DNA of 64,000 bases from Serratia grimesii NBRC 13537 (GCF_001590905.1 NZ_BCTT01000012.1:1-64000), one strand, 5' to 3'; positions 19,539-31,888 are shown, numbered from the stretch's first letter. Notes: generated from the letters alone by a model not told the origin. Program-made: numbers and translations.

Positions 19539-21125
19539 ATGGGCTTGAAAAGGGCATTTGCACGCCATGTCTCGCACAGACGACGTAGCCTGGCTAAAAG
19601 CGGCATTGTAGCTCTGGTGTTCTTTATCCTGTTTATGGCTATTACGCTTTCTTTGATTAGCCACCAGCGTACGCAATATCAACGCGTGGTGGAGCAACGC
19701 ACGCAAAAATTTACTCTTGAAACCTTTAATGAGTTAACGGAAATCATGCAGCAATTGTTGCCGTTAACCGAACGCTCCTGCGCAGCCAGCCAGCCGGATA
19801 TTACCTATCAGGCAGCTTTCCATTCCGGCGTACGTACTTTTATGTTGGTAAAAAACGGCGTTGCCTATTGTTCTTCCGCTACTGGCGACATGACGCTGGC
19901 GCTGAAAAACATCTATCCAGAAATTAACCAACAACAACGACTGGATCTCAAACTGCAGCAAGGAACACCGTTAGTTCCGGGAAAACCCGCCGTCGCCGTT
20001 TGGTTGCGCCAACCGGGCCAGGAAGATACCGGTATACTGGCCACGCTGGATATAGGGCTAATGCCCCAACAAATGTTCAGTCCCAGCGCCGATCGAGCGA
20101 CAGGTATTGCCATTATTCTCGGCGATCGCGCACTCACCAGTTTTAGTCCTAACCTGATGCCGATTAACCAACTGCCCAACGAGCAGGCCGACAGTATTTC
20201 CATCGCCGGCACGCCGATGACTATTTTGTTTTATAACCAAAAACTGACGCCCAACGATATCCGCCTGACCCTACTGGGTAGCCTGGTGTTGTCTTTGATG
20301 ATCGGCGTACTGTGCTACTACATGCTGTTGTTACGCCAAAGCCCGGAACGCGCCCTGATGCGCGGCATCAAACACAACGAGTTCTTTATCGAGTATCAGC
20401 CGGTATTTCATACCAAAACCGGTACCATTGGAGGGCTGGAAGCGCTGATCCGCTGGCAGCACCCAATCGAAGGACGCATCCCGCCAGACCTGTTTATCCC
20501 CTATGCCGAAAGCGAAGGGCTGATTGTACCGCTTACACGTCACCTGTTCAGCCTGATTGCCGAAGACGCTCCTAAGTTGGCAATAGCGCTGCCGCAAGGC
20601 TCGAAGCTCGGTTTGAACATCTCCCCTTCACACCTCAGTGCGCCGTCGTTCCATCATGATGTGTATGAACTGCTGGCCCAATTACCGGGAGACTATTTTA
20701 CGCTGGTATTTGAAATTACCGAGCGCGGTATGGTGGAAGAAGACAGTGCACTGACAGAATTCGACTGGCTGCACCAGCAGGGTATCGAAATCGCCATCGA
20801 TGATTTTGGAACCGGGCACAGCGCACTGATTTATCTGGAGCGATTTAGCATGGATTACTTGAAAATCGATCGCGGCTTCGTTAACTCGATCGGCCGGGAT
20901 ACAGTCACCGCGCCCGTTCTCGATGCAGTTATTTCACTGGCCAAAAAGCTGAAGATGCAAACCGTAGCGGAAGGGGTTGAAACGGCTGAACAGCTACACT
21001 TCCTGCAAGAACATGACGTTAACTTTATGCAGGGATATTATTACAGCAAACCCTTGAGCATCGATAATTTCGTGGCGTATTGCAATGCCCATACCGTATT
21101 TGATTATCAGGCACTCAAGGCTTGA
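19539..21125 (+). CDS. pdeN: Cyclic di-GMP phosphodiesterase, CSS-EAL type
   Basis: Inner-membrane enzyme degrading c-di-GMP; formerly rtn. The 528 residues hold an N-terminal membrane helix (about 24-45), a periplasmic domain with the redox-sensing AYCSSATG motif (near residue 108), a second helix (about 247-267) and a cytoplasmic EAL domain. The EAL signature is GGLEALIRW, with later motifs EITERGM, IDDFGTGHS, and VAEGVETAEQ carrying conserved metal and catalytic residues, so it should be active. Order mepS-pdeN-yejA matches E. coli. Confidence 0.92.
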   Translation: MGLKRAFARHVSHRRRSLAKSGIVALVFFILFMAITLSLISHQRTQYQRVVEQRTQKFTLETFNELTEIMQQLLPLTERSCAASQPDITYQAAFHSGVRTFMLVKNGVAYCSSATGDMTLALKNIYPEINQQQRLDLKLQQGTPLVPGKPAVAVWLRQPGQEDTGILATLDIGLMPQQMFSPSADRATGIAIILGDRALTSFSPNLMPINQLPNEQADSISIAGTPMTILFYNQKLTPNDIRLTLLGSLVLSLMIGVLCYYMLLLRQSPERALMRGIKHNEFFIEYQPVFHTKTGTIGGLEALIRWQHPIEGRIPPDLFIPYAESEGLIVPLTRHLFSLIAEDAPKLAIALPQGSKLGLNISPSHLSAPSFHHDVYELLAQLPGDYFTLVFEITERGMVEEDSALTEFDWLHQQGIEIAIDDFGTGHSALIYLERFSMDYLKIDRGFVNSIGRDTVTAPVLDAVISLAKKLKMQTVAEGVETAEQLHFLQEHDVNFMQGYYYSKPLSIDNFVAYCNAHTVFDYQALKA

Positions 21126-21215
21126 GCTTCATTATTTCTTTACCCTGCGGCGTGGCAAAAAAGAGTCTACCGGCCGCAGGTTTAACTGACTTTACAGCAG
21201 GAGCTTACCGTTAAG

Positions 21216-23024
21216 ATGTCCGTGCGCGTTTTTGCTGCCCTGGTGCTCTCAGCACTGAGTTTTGGCTTGCAGGCCGAAACCCTCAATGAAAGCTACGCTT
21301 TCGCCCAACTCGGTGAGCCGAAATATGCCACTGACTTCAGCCATTATGACTACGTCAACCCGGCAGCACCGAAGGGTGGCGACGTGCGCCTTGCAGCCAT
21401 AGGTACCTATGATAATTTTAACCGCTATGCCCCACGCGGCGTGCCTGGCGAACGAACCGACGCCCTGTATGACACGCTGTTCACCACCTCAGACGACGAA
21501 ATCGGCAGTTACTATCCGTTGATTGCCGAATCGGCCCGCTTCCCCGCGGATATGCGCTGGGTGGAGCTGGATATTAATGCCCGCGCCCGTTTTCACGACG
21601 GCACACCTATTACCGCCGCCGACGTAGCTTTCACGTTTAATAAATTTATGACCGAAGGCGTACCGCAATTTCGCGTGCTGTATAAGGGCATTACGGTCAA
21701 GGCTATCTCACGTCTGACAGTACGTATAGAATTCCCCCAACCCGATAAAGACAAACTGCTCGGGCTGTTCAGCCTCCCTATTTTGCCGCAAAGTTTTTGG
21801 AAAGATCATAAACTGAATGAACCGCTGAACGCGCCACCACTCAGCAGCGGTCCTTACAAGATTGCCAGCTATCGGCTCGGCCAATACATTACCTACCAAC
21901 GCGTGCGCGATTACTGGGCCGCCAACCTGCCGGTCAACCGCGGCCGCTTTAACTTCGACAGCATTCGTTACGACTACTACCTCGACGACAAAGTCGCACT
22001 GGAAGCCTTCAAAGCCGGTGCCTATGACTTCCGTATCGAAGGCTCGCCAAAAAGCTGGGCGACGCAGTATCAGGGCGGCAATTTCGCCCGTAACTACATA
22101 ATAAAACAAGACGAGATCAACCAGTCGGCGCAAAACACCCGTTGGTTGGCCTTCAATATGAGGCGACCGCTGTTCGCCGACCCTCGGGTGCGGGAAGCTC
22201 TCACGCTGGCCTTCGACTTCGACTGGATGAATAAGGCACTGTATTACAACGCCTATCAGCGTACTAACAGCTATTTCCAAAACACCCCATATGCTGCCAG
22301 TGGCTATCCGGACGCGGCCGAACTGGCCCTACTGGCACCGCTGAAGGGAAAAGTACCGGCGGAGGTGTTCACCAGTATTTACCAGCCGCCGTCCTCTGAC
22401 GGCAGCGGCAATGATCGCCAAAATCTACTGAAAGCCACTCAACTCTTGAAACAGGCCGGTTGGGAAGTGAAAAACCAACAATTGGTGAACAGCAAAACCG
22501 GCCAGCCGTTTACCTTTGAATTGATGTTACTGAGCGGTAGCAACTTCCAGTACGTATTACCGTTTCAGCACAATCTGAAAAGGTTGGGCATTGATATGCA
22601 GATCCGTGAGATCGACATTTCACAATTCACCAAACGCATGCGCGACGGTGATTTCGACATGATGCCAACGGTCTATCTGGCGATGCCGTTCCCCAGTACC
22701 AGCCTTAAACCACTTTGGGACTCCAAATACATTGATTCCAGTTGGAATACTGCCGGCGTCACCGATCCGGCAGTCGACAACCTGGTCAGACAGATCGCTG
22801 CACATCAGGGGGATGAAAAAGCCCTGCTGCCGCTTGGTCGCGCACTGGATCGGGTGTTGACCTGGAATAGGTATATGTTGCCAATGTGGTATTCCAATCA
22901 TGATCGCTATGCTTACTGGGATAAGTTCTCCACACCGCCAATCCGCCCGGCCTACGTGATTGGGTTCGACAACTGGTGGTTTGACGTTAACAAGGCGGCC
23001 CGTTTACCGGCCCAACAACAATAA
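21216..23024 (+). CDS. yejA: ABC transporter periplasmic peptide-binding protein YejA
   Basis: Substrate-binding protein of the YejABEF importer, known in E. coli to bring in microcin C. The 602 residues begin with a signal peptide ending near LQAE. The SBP_bac_5 fold is shown by [42 protein letters not shown] and [13 protein letters not shown]. It aligns by eye with E. coli YejA throughout. First gene of the yejABEF operon, 10 bp before yejB. Confidence 0.95.
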   Translation: MSVRVFAALVLSALSFGLQAETLNESYAFAQLGEPKYATDFSHYDYVNPAAPKGGDVRLAAIGTYDNFNRYAPRGVPGERTDALYDTLFTTSDDEIGSYYPLIAESARFPADMRWVELDINARARFHDGTPITAADVAFTFNKFMTEGVPQFRVLYKGITVKAISRLTVRIEFPQPDKDKLLGLFSLPILPQSFWKDHKLNEPLNAPPLSSGPYKIASYRLGQYITYQRVRDYWAANLPVNRGRFNFDSIRYDYYLDDKVALEAFKAGAYDFRIEGSPKSWATQYQGGNFARNYIIKQDEINQSAQNTRWLAFNMRRPLFADPRVREALTLAFDFDWMNKALYYNAYQRTNSYFQNTPYAASGYPDAAELALLAPLKGKVPAEVFTSIYQPPSSDGSGNDRQNLLKATQLLKQAGWEVKNQQLVNSKTGQPFTFELMLLSGSNFQYVLPFQHNLKRLGIDMQIREIDISQFTKRMRDGDFDMMPTVYLAMPFPSTSLKPLWDSKYIDSSWNTAGVTDPAVDNLVRQIAAHQGDEKALLPLGRALDRVLTWNRYMLPMWYSNHDRYAYWDKFSTPPIRPAYVIGFDNWWFDVNKAARLPAQQQ

Positions 23025-23034
23025 GGAGTCTGCG

Positions 23035-24129
23035 ATGGCGGCTTATCTGATTCGCAGACTGTTGCTGATTATCCCCACGTTATGGGCGATCATCACTATC
23101 AACTTCTTCATCGTGCAGATCGCCCCCGGCGGGCCCGTCGATCAAGCCATTGCCACTATTGAAATGGGTCAAAGCAGTGGCTTCGGTGGTGGTCGCGTGG
23201 GTGAAGGGTTGGGTCATTCACGCATCGGTGTCGGTAGTGCGACAGATAGCCAGTACCGCGGTTCACGTGGCCTTGATCCGGAAGTGATCGCCGAGATCAC
23301 CAAACGTTATGGCTTCGACAAACCACTGCACGAGCGCTATTTCACCATGCTATGGAACTACATGCGTTTCGACTTTGGCGACAGCCTGTTTCGCGGCGCA
23401 TCGGTAATGCAACTGATTGGCCATAGCTTACCCGTCTCCATTACCCTGGGGTTATGGAGCACGCTGATTATCTATTTGGTGTCGATACCGCTGGGTATCC
23501 GCAAGGCCGTCAATAACGGCAGTGCCTTTGATACCTGGAGTAGCACCCTGATTATCATCGGTTATGCTATTCCTGCTTTCCTGTTCGCCATTCTGATGAT
23601 TGTGCTGTTCGCTGGCGGCAGCTACCTCGATTGGTTCCCACTACGTGGTCTGGTCTCGAGCAACTTCGATGCCCTGCCGTGGTACAGCAAAATAACCGAT
23701 TACCTGTGGCATATTACGCTGCCGGTGCTGGCGACAGTGATTGGCGGTTTCGCCACCCTCACTATGCTTACCAAGAATTCATTTCTCGATGAAATCCGCA
23801 AACAATACGTGGTGACCGCTCGCGCCAAGGGGCTCGACGAGAAAAAAATCCTTTACCGCCATGTGTTCCGTAACGCGATGCTGCTGGTTATCGCTGGCTT
23901 CCCAGCGACCTTTGTCAGCATGTTCTTCACCGGTTCACTGTTGATCGAGGTGATGTTCTCGCTCAATGGACTGGGGCTGCTGGGTTACGACGCTACCCTG
24001 CAACGGGATTATCCCGTGATGTTCGGCACGTTGTATATCTTCACCCTGATTGGCTTGCTCTTGAATATCCTTAGCGACATCACCTATACCCTGGTCGATC
24101 CGCGCATTGATTTCGAGGCCCGCCAATGA
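23035..24129 (+). CDS. yejB: ABC transporter permease YejB
   Basis: Inner-membrane permease of the YejABEF importer. The 364 residues start [19 protein letters not shown], matching E. coli YejB. The binding-protein-dependent transport signature lies in [24 protein letters not shown] (EAA loop). I chose the ATG at 23035 after AAGGAG rather than an in-frame start inside yejA. It overlaps yejE by 4 nt. Confidence 0.95.
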   Translation: MAAYLIRRLLLIIPTLWAIITINFFIVQIAPGGPVDQAIATIEMGQSSGFGGGRVGEGLGHSRIGVGSATDSQYRGSRGLDPEVIAEITKRYGFDKPLHERYFTMLWNYMRFDFGDSLFRGASVMQLIGHSLPVSITLGLWSTLIIYLVSIPLGIRKAVNNGSAFDTWSSTLIIIGYAIPAFLFAILMIVLFAGGSYLDWFPLRGLVSSNFDALPWYSKITDYLWHITLPVLATVIGGFATLTMLTKNSFLDEIRKQYVVTARAKGLDEKKILYRHVFRNAMLLVIAGFPATFVSMFFTGSLLIEVMFSLNGLGLLGYDATLQRDYPVMFGTLYIFTLIGLLLNILSDITYTLVDPRIDFEARQ

Positions 24130-25151
24130 GCCGCTTAAGCCCGATCAATCAGGCCCGTTGGGCACGTTTTCGCAGCAATCGTCGTGGCTACTGGTCACTG
24201 TGGATTTTTTTAGTGCTGTTTACTCTCAGCTTAGGCGCTAACCTGATCGCCAACGACAGGCCACTGCTCGCCCGTTACGAAGGCCGTTTGTACCTGCCGT
24301 TCATCATTGACTACAGCGAGACCACTTTCGGCGGAGAGCTGCATACCACAACCGATTACCAGGATCCGTTCGTAAAGCAACAGATCGAAAAGCACGGATG
24401 GGCCGTTTGGCCACCGATTCGCTTCAGTTACGACACCATTAACTTCGCCACCGATGTGCCCTTCCCTTCAGCCCCTTCACGCCATAATCTGTTAGGTACC
24501 GACAGCAACGGCAGTGACGTGCTGGCCCGCGTACTGTATGGCTTTCGTATCTCAATGCTGTTCGGGCTGGCGCTAACGCTATTCTCAAGCGTGATTGGCG
24601 TCTGTGTGGGCGCGATGCAAGGCTATTACGGCGGCCGCGTTGATCTATGGGGCCAACGCTTTATTGAGGTGTGGTCGGGCATGCCGACGCTGTTTTTGAT
24701 CATCCTGCTGTCGAGTATCGTACAGCCCAATTTCTGGTGGCTGCTCGGTATTACCATTTTGTTTGGCTGGATGAGCCTGGTGGGTGTGGTGCGCGCCGAA
24801 TTCCTGCGCACCCGTAATTACGATTACATCCGTGCCGCTCGTGCCATGGGGGTACAGGACAGAGTCATTATGTATCGCCATATGCTGCCTAATGCAATGG
24901 TGGCTATGCTGACCTTTTTACCCTTTATCCTGTGCGGTTCTATCACTACCCTAACCTCACTCGATTTCCTCGGCTTCGGTCTGCCAATCGGATCACCCTC
25001 ATTGGGTGAGCTGTTGCTGCAAGGAAAGAACAATCTTCAGGCACCGTGGCTCGGCATCACCGCATTCCTGGTGCTGGCAGTACTGCTGTCTCTCCTCATT
25101 TTTATCGGCGAAGCGGTTCGCGACGCCTTTGACCCCAGCAAGGCGCATTGA
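24126..25151 (+). CDS. yejE: ABC transporter permease YejE
   Basis: Second permease of YejABEF, 341 residues. An N-terminal OppC-like cytoplasmic tail and membrane helix (about 18-40) precede a large periplasmic segment, then the permease core with EAA-loop region [25 protein letters not shown]. The ATG overlaps the yejB stop (ATGA), and yejF follows directly. Confidence 0.95.
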   Translation: MSRLSPINQARWARFRSNRRGYWSLWIFLVLFTLSLGANLIANDRPLLARYEGRLYLPFIIDYSETTFGGELHTTTDYQDPFVKQQIEKHGWAVWPPIRFSYDTINFATDVPFPSAPSRHNLLGTDSNGSDVLARVLYGFRISMLFGLALTLFSSVIGVCVGAMQGYYGGRVDLWGQRFIEVWSGMPTLFLIILLSSIVQPNFWWLLGITILFGWMSLVGVVRAEFLRTRNYDYIRAARAMGVQDRVIMYRHMLPNAMVAMLTFLPFILCGSITTLTSLDFLGFGLPIGSPSLGELLLQGKNNLQAPWLGITAFLVLAVLLSLLIFIGEAVRDAFDPSKAH

Positions 25152-25152
25152 T

Positions 25153-26745
25153 ATGGCTAGCCCTCCTCTGCTTTCAATTCAGGATCTCAGTGTTGCTTTC
25201 CGTCAGGGAGACCAACTGAATCCGGTGGTCAACGGCATTTCGTTGCAGATAGAAAAAGCAGAAACGCTGGCGCTGGTGGGTGAGTCCGGCTCGGGTAAAA
25301 GCGTCACTGCACTATCAGTACTGCGCCTGTTGCCGTCACCTCCTGTGGTTTATACCGGCGGTGATATCCAGTTTAATGGCACTTCGTTACTGCACGCGCC
25401 AGAGGCCGAACTACGCAAAGTTCGCGGTAACCAGATTTCGATGGTTTTCCAGGAACCGATGGTGTCGCTCAATCCATTGCACACTATTGAGAAACAACTG
25501 ACGGAAGTGTTGGCACTGCATCGCGGTATGCGACGCGACGTTGCGCGTGGCGAGATTATCCAGTGCCTGGATCGCGTAGGTATCCGCAACGCCAAAGGCC
25601 GGTTAAAAGATTACCCGCATCAACTTTCCGGCGGTGAACGCCAACGAGTGATGATTGCCATGGCGGTGTTAACCCAACCCAAACTGCTGATTGCCGATGA
25701 ACCCACTACCGCGCTCGATGTGACCATTCAGGCACAGATCCTGTCGCTGCTGAAAGAGCTCAAGCAAGAGATGGGCATGGGGCTACTGTTTATCACCCAC
25801 AACCTGAATATTGTGCGCCGCCTGGCGGACAATGTGGCCGTGATGCGCCATGGCCGTTGCGTCGAGCAGAACAGTCGGTCCAGGCTGTTCAGCAACCCAC
25901 AACACCCTTATACCCAGCAGTTGTTGGCGGCAGAAGATGTCGGCATGCCATTACCGCTGCCGGCAGATGCCGCGCCGCTGTTGAAGGTAGAAAATCTGCA
26001 AGTCAGCTTCCCGATCAAGCGCGGACTGTTACGCCGTACGGTTGGCCACAATTACGCGCTGAAAGGGCTGAGTTTTGAATTAAAGAAAGGGGAAAGTATC
26101 GGACTGGTGGGCGAATCTGGTTCAGGGAAAAGCACCACAGGGTTGGCGTTACTGCGTCTACTAAACGCTGGCGGTATGATGTGGTTTAACGGTCAGCCAT
26201 TGCACCAGTTCAGCATGAAGCAAATGCTGCCGTACCGCAGCCAAATGCAGATTGTGTTCCAGGATCCTTATTCCGCACTCAATCCACGGCTGAATGTGCT
26301 GCAAATCATTGCCGAAGGGTTAGAGGTACACCAGAAATTAAACGCCGAACAGCGAGAGCAAAGGGTGATCGACGTGTTGCAGGAGGTCGGGCTGGATCCT
26401 GCCCTACGTCACCCTTACCCAACTGAGTTTTCTGGTGGTCAGCGCCAACGCATCGCCATCGCACGTGCACTGATTTTACAGCCACAGTTACTGATCCTGG
26501 ATGAACCGACCTCGTCGCTGGACAAATCAGTACAGGCACAAATCCTGACGCTGCTGAAATCACTGCAGCAACGCCACCAACTGGCTTATCTGTTTATCAG
26601 TCATGATTTGCAGGTGGTGCGTTCGCTGTGCCATCAAGTGATTGTGCTGCGGCAGGGAGAAGTGGTCGAACAAGGTGACTGTCAGACGATCTTTAATTCG
26701 CCCGCCGCCGCGTATACGCAACAACTGCTACAGTTGGCGGACTAG
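25153..26745 (+). CDS. yejF: ABC transporter ATP-binding protein YejF (double ATPase)
   Basis: Two fused ATPase domains in 530 residues power the YejABEF importer. The first has Walker [11 protein letters not shown], signature LSGGERQRV and Walker [10 protein letters not shown]; the second has [19 protein letters not shown] and [10 protein letters not shown] chose the ATG at 25153, one base after the yejE stop codon, over a longer frame reaching into yejE. Confidence 0.95.
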   Translation: MASPPLLSIQDLSVAFRQGDQLNPVVNGISLQIEKAETLALVGESGSGKSVTALSVLRLLPSPPVVYTGGDIQFNGTSLLHAPEAELRKVRGNQISMVFQEPMVSLNPLHTIEKQLTEVLALHRGMRRDVARGEIIQCLDRVGIRNAKGRLKDYPHQLSGGERQRVMIAMAVLTQPKLLIADEPTTALDVTIQAQILSLLKELKQEMGMGLLFITHNLNIVRRLADNVAVMRHGRCVEQNSRSRLFSNPQHPYTQQLLAAEDVGMPLPLPADAAPLLKVENLQVSFPIKRGLLRRTVGHNYALKGLSFELKKGESIGLVGESGSGKSTTGLALLRLLNAGGMMWFNGQPLHQFSMKQMLPYRSQMQIVFQDPYSALNPRLNVLQIIAEGLEVHQKLNAEQREQRVIDVLQEVGLDPALRHPYPTEFSGGQRQRIAIARALILQPQLLILDEPTSSLDKSVQAQILTLLKSLQQRHQLAYLFISHDLQVVRSLCHQVIVLRQGEVVEQGDCQTIFNSPAAAYTQQLLQLAD

Positions 26746-26753
26746 CGACGGGA

Positions 26754-27098
26754 TCAGAAAGGGTATTGGGCGCTCATAGGTTCAGCAATCGCAGCGCCTA
26801 CATTTTTTAAGCGACACATGGTGGCGCTTTCGTCACAGCGCTGCACGAACAGGCAAGGCTCCCCTTCCCACTCCACAACGGCGCAGTCCACCTGAATCTC
26901 TTGCAACGACACATTAAGCTGTTGCATAACATGCCAAGCGTCAGCGCCTTCATGGCTGAGTAATTTCAGGCCAATCAGGTTGTTATCTTCGTCTATTCCG
27001 CTGAGCGGAATTGGTTCAACCTTGACGCCGGTAAAACCTGATAGCCAACGATAACTTTGCGGCAAACGATGCACTACCGAAAGTTGGATACTTTCCAC
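26754..27098 (-). CDS. yejG: YejG family protein
   Basis: A 114-residue conserved enterobacterial protein of unknown role that follows yejF in E. coli. It begins [19 protein letters not shown] and contains [13 protein letters not shown] and [19 protein letters not shown]. It has no signal peptide or membrane span and converges on yejF with an 8-bp gap. Confidence 0.88.
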   Translation of the reverse strand: MESIQLSVVHRLPQSYRWLSGFTGVKVEPIPLSGIDEDNNLIGLKLLSHEGADAWHVMQQLNVSLQEIQVDCAVVEWEGEPCLFVQRCDESATMCRLKNVGAAIAEPMSAQYPF

Positions 27099-27702
27099 AT
27101 GAAATCCCTAGTTTGAAAAGGTGAAACACTTTTTACCTGACAGGGTTACTAAGTTATAGCCGTTGACTACCGACTCTGCTGCGTACAAATGTTATTTAAA
27201 TGTAAATTCGTCACAGCTAGTTAACTTAGCCCTGCGCGTGCTGATGTCATACTGTTTTCATGCGCCGTGCGGTGTCGTTTCACGGCATTTTGCGACTCAG
27301 CTCGCATTTTTGCGTTATATGTAACCCTTTCCTGCCGCAATCACAACTCTTTTTTCTTGCAATACGGCTACTTTTTGCCCTTCATAATTTTACATTGCGG
27401 AAACATTTAACCTCGAGCCGCAGAAAGTCACAACGACATAACTCATTGATTATCATTATCGTTAAAACAAATTAAGCGCTATTCCCAGGTAAAACATACC
27501 GCGTTACACCCCGTGGTTATCCGGTGTAGAACAAGCCTTATTTTTAACAAAAAAAACACAGCATTCTCGGCGCACATTTAGTTGGCACGCTAATGCTTAG
27601 CAGCCATGATTTTTCTATCATTGGATATCTGAGGGGAGAGAACGGAAAGTTTACCCCAATCAAGACCCCATTTGCGGGGACCCTGAGTGGGGCATAATCA
27701 CA
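27099..27702. other. 600-bp intergenic region yejG-bcr
   Basis: No convincing gene. A 71-codon open frame at 27260-27475 has no ribosome site and odd composition. The region is AT-rich and contains a Fur-like box at 27442-27464. Beyond it, on the + strand, a TACACC/GGTGTA hairpin at about 27504-27528 is followed by CTTATTTTT, so a small Fur-regulated RNA is possible but unproven. Near bcr, CCCCATTTGCGGGG (about 27667-27680) is a weak terminator candidate for bcr. Confidence 0.4.
27442..27464. promoter_or_regulatory. Fur-box-like site
   Basis: GATTATCATTATC matches 12 of 13 bases of the right part of the Fur 19-mer consensus, with a weak left hexamer (about 14 of 19 overall). No annotated gene starts just downstream on either strand, so its target is unclear. 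Confidence 0.4.
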
Positions 27703-28929
27703 CTACGGGGTAGCAGGCGAGGCTTTATGCCGTGGTCGGCTGGCATACAGATAGAACAGGACAGCAACGATACTGCACAACGCCATGGAAGAAACCATCG
27801 GCCATGCGCTCTTGCCTGGTGCCATAGCCAGTACCGCCCCCACTAACGCACCGATACTGAAACGTAACGTCCCAGCCAATGAAGAGGCCGTACCCGCCAT
27901 ATGCGGAAAATCATCCAGGATCACCGCCATGGCGTTTGATGAGATCATAGCGATACAGCCCAGATAAACCGCAACGCCAATGACCAGCGCCCAGAAGCCC
28001 AAGCCCACAGCGCTCACCGCCAACAACCATAACCCCATTGCCAACTGAACAAACAACCCTAAGCGGAACATCTTGACCGCCCCCAGTCGCCTTACATTGC
28101 GGCTGTTGACCAGCGTTGTCAGGAACAAAAATACAATGTTCAGCGCAAAATAGTAGCCAAAGTGCTGCGGTGAAACGTTATTCAGTTCGATATACACAAA
28201 TGGCCCGGCACTGAGAAACGAAAACATACCAGCGAATGAGAAGGCACTGGCAAGCATATAGCTCAACACACGCTTGTGGCGGAACAAGGAGCCGAAGTTG
28301 CCTAACGTGGTACGCAGGTGGAATTTCTGTCGCCGCTCTTTGGGCAATGTTTCCTTGATAAAGAACGCGACCAACAGCGAGCCGATCAGCGCTGCCGCGC
28401 CCATCGTCCAGAAAATCGCATGCCAGCTGAACCACAACAACAACGCACCACCGATCATCGGTGCAAGAAGTGGGGCAATGGTCATCACCAGAATGACAAA
28501 CGACATCATGCGCGAGAACTCATCTTTGGTGAACATATCGCGCATCAGGGCATTAATCACTACGCTGGCCGCTGCGGCTGACAGCCCATGCAGGAAACGC
28601 AGGTTGATCAGTTGATCAATCGACTGCGCCATTGCACAAGCACCACCGGCAATGGCGAAGATCAACGTTCCCCACAGGATCACCGGCTTGCGGCCAATGC
28701 TGTCCGACATCGGCCCATAGAACAGTTGCCCCAAAGCAAAGCCGAGCATATAGGCGCTGAGCGTCATCTGCACGCTGCCCGACTCGACGCCGAACTGTTT
28801 AGCAATCACCGGCATACTGGGCAGGTACATGTCGATAGCCAACGGCATCAACATGGACAGCAGGCCCAGAATAAAAATCAAACCGAGGTGAGATGACCGG
28901 TTCTGTAGCACGTTCGACGACTCCTTCAT
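27703..28929 (-). CDS. bcr: Bicyclomycin/sulfonamide-type multidrug efflux transporter Bcr
   Basis: MFS drug:proton antiporter of the Bcr/CflA (DHA1) family with twelve predicted membrane helices over 408 residues. Diagnostic stretches are [18 protein letters not shown], the motif A loop [16 protein letters not shown] and [21 protein letters not shown]. Substrates cannot be read from sequence. The gene order yejG-bcr-rsuA is conserved. Confidence 0.9.
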   Translation of the reverse strand: MKESSNVLQNRSSHLGLIFILGLLSMLMPLAIDMYLPSMPVIAKQFGVESGSVQMTLSAYMLGFALGQLFYGPMSDSIGRKPVILWGTLIFAIAGGACAMAQSIDQLINLRFLHGLSAAAASVVINALMRDMFTKDEFSRMMSFVILVMTIAPLLAPMIGGALLLWFSWHAIFWTMGAAALIGSLLVAFFIKETLPKERRQKFHLRTTLGNFGSLFRHKRVLSYMLASAFSFAGMFSFLSAGPFVYIELNNVSPQHFGYYFALNIVFLFLTTLVNSRNVRRLGAVKMFRLGLFVQLAMGLWLLAVSAVGLGFWALVIGVAVYLGCIAMISSNAMAVILDDFPHMAGTASSLAGTLRFSIGALVGAVLAMAPGKSAWPMVSSMALCSIVAVLFYLYASRPRHKASPATP

Positions 28930-28946
28930 CAGCCGTAGTGTGTGGT

Positions 28947-29074
28947 TATCCCTTCAATCATTCCCGTTGCATTGAGGCGACCACCAGGAACATCCCCGGT
29001 CACATATACGTCGTACGTGACTGGGGAAAGCGCAGGCAACCAACAAAAATGCAGCGTGAACGATGATGGGTATA
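28947..29074. repeat. Diverged copy of the 8.5-kb intergenic repeat
   Basis: Shares with the element at 8521-8647 the same order of blocks: GTTGCAT near the left end, a CCCCGGTCACAT/GTGACTGGGG core, CAACCAACA, AATGCAGC and a terminal ATGGGTATA. It fills the space between the starts and ends of bcr and rsuA, which are both on the minus strand. Confidence 0.55.
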
Positions 29075-29076
29075 AA

Positions 29077-29790
29077 TTAATCTTGCAGGTGCGGTGCACC
29101 AACGCTGGCAATTTCTTCTTCGGTCAGTGGACGGTATTCGCCCTCTGCCAGATCTTCATCCATCACGATGGCACCGATACGTTCACGATGCAGTTCGAGA
29201 ACTCGGTTACCGACCGCTGCAAACATACGTTTCACCTGGTGATAACGCCCTTCGCTGATGGTCAAACGCACCAGTTTGTCTTCAATTTTTTCCAGTTGCG
29301 CAGGTCGTGTCAGATCTTTTTCGTTATGCAGTTGCACACCGTCGGCAAATAGTTGCGCAGTATCTTCCGCCAATGGATGTTCCAGCGTCACCAAATAGGT
29401 TTTCTCACAATGATGTTTCGGTGAGGTAATACGGTGTGACCATTGACCGTCGTCGGTCATCAGCACCAAACCCGTGGTATCAATATCCAGGCGGCCAGCA
29501 GCATGAAGCTTGTAGGCAACCGGCTCATCGAGAAAATACAGCACCGTCGGGTGATCGGGATCGTCAGTAGAACAGACGTAACCCTGTGGTTTGTTCAGCA
29601 TAAAGTAACGTGGCCCGTTCTGACGCTGCAGTGGATTACCGTCAAACGCCACTTCCTGCTCCGGCGTTAGCTTAAGTGCGCCGCTCTTCACCACTTCACC
29701 GTCCACGGTGACGCGTTTTGCCCGAAGTTCACGCGCTACCAGCGCGCGGCTAACACCTAACTGCTGAGATAAAAACTTGTCCAGTCGCAT
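29077..29790 (-). CDS. rsuA: 16S rRNA pseudouridine(516) synthase
   Basis: Modifies U516 of 16S rRNA during small-subunit assembly. The 237-residue protein has an N-terminal S4 RNA-binding domain ([16 protein letters not shown]) and the catalytic motif [19 protein letters not shown] with the essential Asp; [14 protein letters not shown] lies near the C-terminus. The open frame extends 56 codons further upstream, but the family start is the ATG at 29790. Confidence 0.94.
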   Translation of the reverse strand: MRLDKFLSQQLGVSRALVARELRAKRVTVDGEVVKSGALKLTPEQEVAFDGNPLQRQNGPRYFMLNKPQGYVCSTDDPDHPTVLYFLDEPVAYKLHAAGRLDIDTTGLVLMTDDGQWSHRITSPKHHCEKTYLVTLEHPLAEDTAQLFADGVQLHNEKDLTRPAQLEKIEDKLVRLTISEGRYHQVKRMFAAVGNRVLELHRERIGAIVMDEDLAEGEYRPLTEEEIASVGAPHLQD

Positions 29791-30023
29791 TGAATCTGCT
29801 TTGCCTGTCGTTGTTATGATCGCATTGATCGTATTGCTAAAATATGACACCCGCAGTTGCACCAAGTGCAACAGGGCAGGATCGAAGGGGGGGAAACAGC
29901 GATTACTGTCACACGAGTATAGCGGCGGAAACGGCACCCTGACAGAGCTAATTTCCACATGTCTCGCACCACAAGCGCTCAGAAGGCATAATATAGAAAT
30001 TATTTAGCCGTCAGGGGAGTAAA

Positions 30024-30095
30024 ATGTCACTGTTTTTTTGGGTTCAGATGTTACAAAACCTGTTCCTGACGGCACCCATCAATTCAAGGCGTTAA
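30024..30095 (+). CDS. Candidate 23-residue small ORF upstream of radD
   Basis: A short frame starting MSLFFWVQMLQNLFLTAP and ending NSRR. It has a good ribosome site (GGGGAG, five bases before ATG), and its stop lies 3 bp before the radD ATG, so coupled translation is possible. It is hydrophobic. No family is recognised. It could be a leader peptide, a small membrane protein or chance. The rest of 29791-30098 shows no gene. Confidence 0.35.
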   Translation: MSLFFWVQMLQNLFLTAPINSRR

Positions 30096-30098
30096 TTT

Positions 30099-31856
30099 AT
30101 GGCCTTTACTTTACGCCCTTACCAGTTGGAAGCCGTCGAAGCCACCATCAAACATTTCCGCCAACATCCGCAGCCCGCACTGATCGTGCTGCCCACCGGC
30201 GCGGGCAAAAGCCTGGTGATAGCCGAGCTGGCAAAACGCGCTCGCGGCCGCGTATTGGTGCTGGCCCATGTAAAGGAGCTTGTGGCACAAAACCACGCTA
30301 AATACTGCGCCTATGGGCTGGACGCAGATATCTTTGCTGCCGGATTACAGCAAAAAGACAGTGCCGGTAAGGTGGTATTCGGCAGCGTGCAGTCGGTGGC
30401 GCGTAACTTGCCGCTGTTCGACGGCGCCTTTTCCCTGCTGATTATCGACGAATGTCACCGCATCAGCGACGATGACGACAGCCAATACCAACAGATTATC
30501 CAGCATCTGCAAAAAACCAATCCGCAGTTACGCCTGCTGGGCCTGACAGCGACCCCTTACCGACTGGGGAAAGGCTGGATTTATCAGTACCACTATCATG
30601 GCTTTACCCGCGGCGATGCCAGCAGCCTGTTTCGCGACTGCATTTATGAGTTGCCGCTGCGTTATATGATCAAAAATGGCTATTTGGTCCCGCCGGAACG
30701 CCTGGATATGCCTATTGTACAGTATGATTTCAGCCGTCTGGAGGCCAGAAGCAACGGATTGTTCAGTGAGGTTGACCTGAACCGTGAGCTCAAACAGCAA
30801 AATCGTATCACGCCACACATCATCAGCCAGATCGTTGAATATGCTGAAACCCGCAAGGGAGTGATGATTTTTGCTTCCACCGTTGAACATGCACGTGAAA
30901 TCTACGGCTTACTGCCACCTGGCGAAGCAGCACTGGTCAGCGCCGAAACCCCTGCCGTTGAGCGTGATGCACTGATTGAGGCGTTCAAACAGCAGCAATT
31001 ATGCTACCTGGTCAATGTCGCGGTGTTAACCACTGGCTTTGATGCGCCGCACGTCGATCTGATTGCCATTCTTCGCCCGACTGAATCAGTCAGCCTGTAT
31101 CAGCAAATTGTCGGTCGTGGGCTGCGGTTGTCGCCCGGCAAAGAAGATTGTCTGATCCTCGATTACGCGGGTAATCCGCACGACCTGTTCACGCCGGAAG
31201 TCGGTGTCAGTAAGCCACACAGTGACAGCCAACCGGTACAGGTGTTTTGTCCCGGTTGCGGTTTCGCCAACCTATTTTGGGGTAAATGTACCGAGAGTGG
31301 CGATATCATCGAACACTACGGACGCCGTTGCCAAGGCTGGCTGGAAGACGATGAAGGTCATCGCGAACAATGCGATTATCGTTTCCGCTTCAAAATTTGC
31401 CCGCATTGCGGCGCAGAAAACGACATTGCGGCCCGCCGCTGCCATCAGTGCCAGGAAGTGTTAGTCGATCCCGACGATATGCTAAAGGCAGCATTGAAAT
31501 TAAAAGATGCCCTGGTACTGCGTTGTGGTGGTATGGAATTACAAAGTGGTCGCGATGAAAAAGGCGAGTGGTTGAAGGCCACCTATTACGACGAAGAAGG
31601 TACCAGCACCAGTGAACGCTTCCGGTTACAGACACCGGCGCAGCGTAAAGCCTTCGAGATGCTGTTTTTACGCCCTCACCAGCGCGCACCGGGGGTGCCG
31701 TTCAGTTGGCAAACGGCTGCCGACGTACTGACTCAGCAAGCGCTACTACGCCATCCGGATTTCGTTGTGGCACGCAAGCGCGGGCAATTCTGGCAGGTGA
31801 GGGAAAAAGTGTTCGATTATCAAGGCCGCTTCCGCCGTGCCAATGAACTGTACTGA
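30099..31856 (+). CDS. radD: DNA repair helicase-like protein RadD
   Basis: Superfamily 2 ATPase, formerly yejH, implicated in double-strand break repair with SSB and RecA. The 585 residues show Walker A PTGAGKS (about 33-39), DEAH-type box DECH near 120, motif III LTATP, and the second RecA-like domain ending [14 protein letters not shown]-terminal [18 protein letters not shown] clusters form zinc-finger-like elements. Matches E. coli RadD in length. Confidence 0.93.
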   Translation: MAFTLRPYQLEAVEATIKHFRQHPQPALIVLPTGAGKSLVIAELAKRARGRVLVLAHVKELVAQNHAKYCAYGLDADIFAAGLQQKDSAGKVVFGSVQSVARNLPLFDGAFSLLIIDECHRISDDDDSQYQQIIQHLQKTNPQLRLLGLTATPYRLGKGWIYQYHYHGFTRGDASSLFRDCIYELPLRYMIKNGYLVPPERLDMPIVQYDFSRLEARSNGLFSEVDLNRELKQQNRITPHIISQIVEYAETRKGVMIFASTVEHAREIYGLLPPGEAALVSAETPAVERDALIEAFKQQQLCYLVNVAVLTTGFDAPHVDLIAILRPTESVSLYQQIVGRGLRLSPGKEDCLILDYAGNPHDLFTPEVGVSKPHSDSQPVQVFCPGCGFANLFWGKCTESGDIIEHYGRRCQGWLEDDEGHREQCDYRFRFKICPHCGAENDIAARRCHQCQEVLVDPDDMLKAALKLKDALVLRCGGMELQSGRDEKGEWLKATYYDEEGTSTSERFRLQTPAQRKAFEMLFLRPHQRAPGVPFSWQTAADVLTQQALLRHPDFVVARKRGQFWQVREKVFDYQGRFRRANELY

Positions 31857-31888
31857 TGTTGGCGGCGGGCACATTGGGTAGGTTTCCA

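Noticed and set aside
22960..23034. Extended N-terminus of YejB overlapping yejA
   Set aside because: The ATG at 23035 has AAGGAG and matches the family start; the upstream part is yejA coding sequence in another frame.
27260..27475. 71-codon ORF in the yejG-bcr gap
   Set aside because: No ribosome site and no recognisable pattern; the region looks regulatory.
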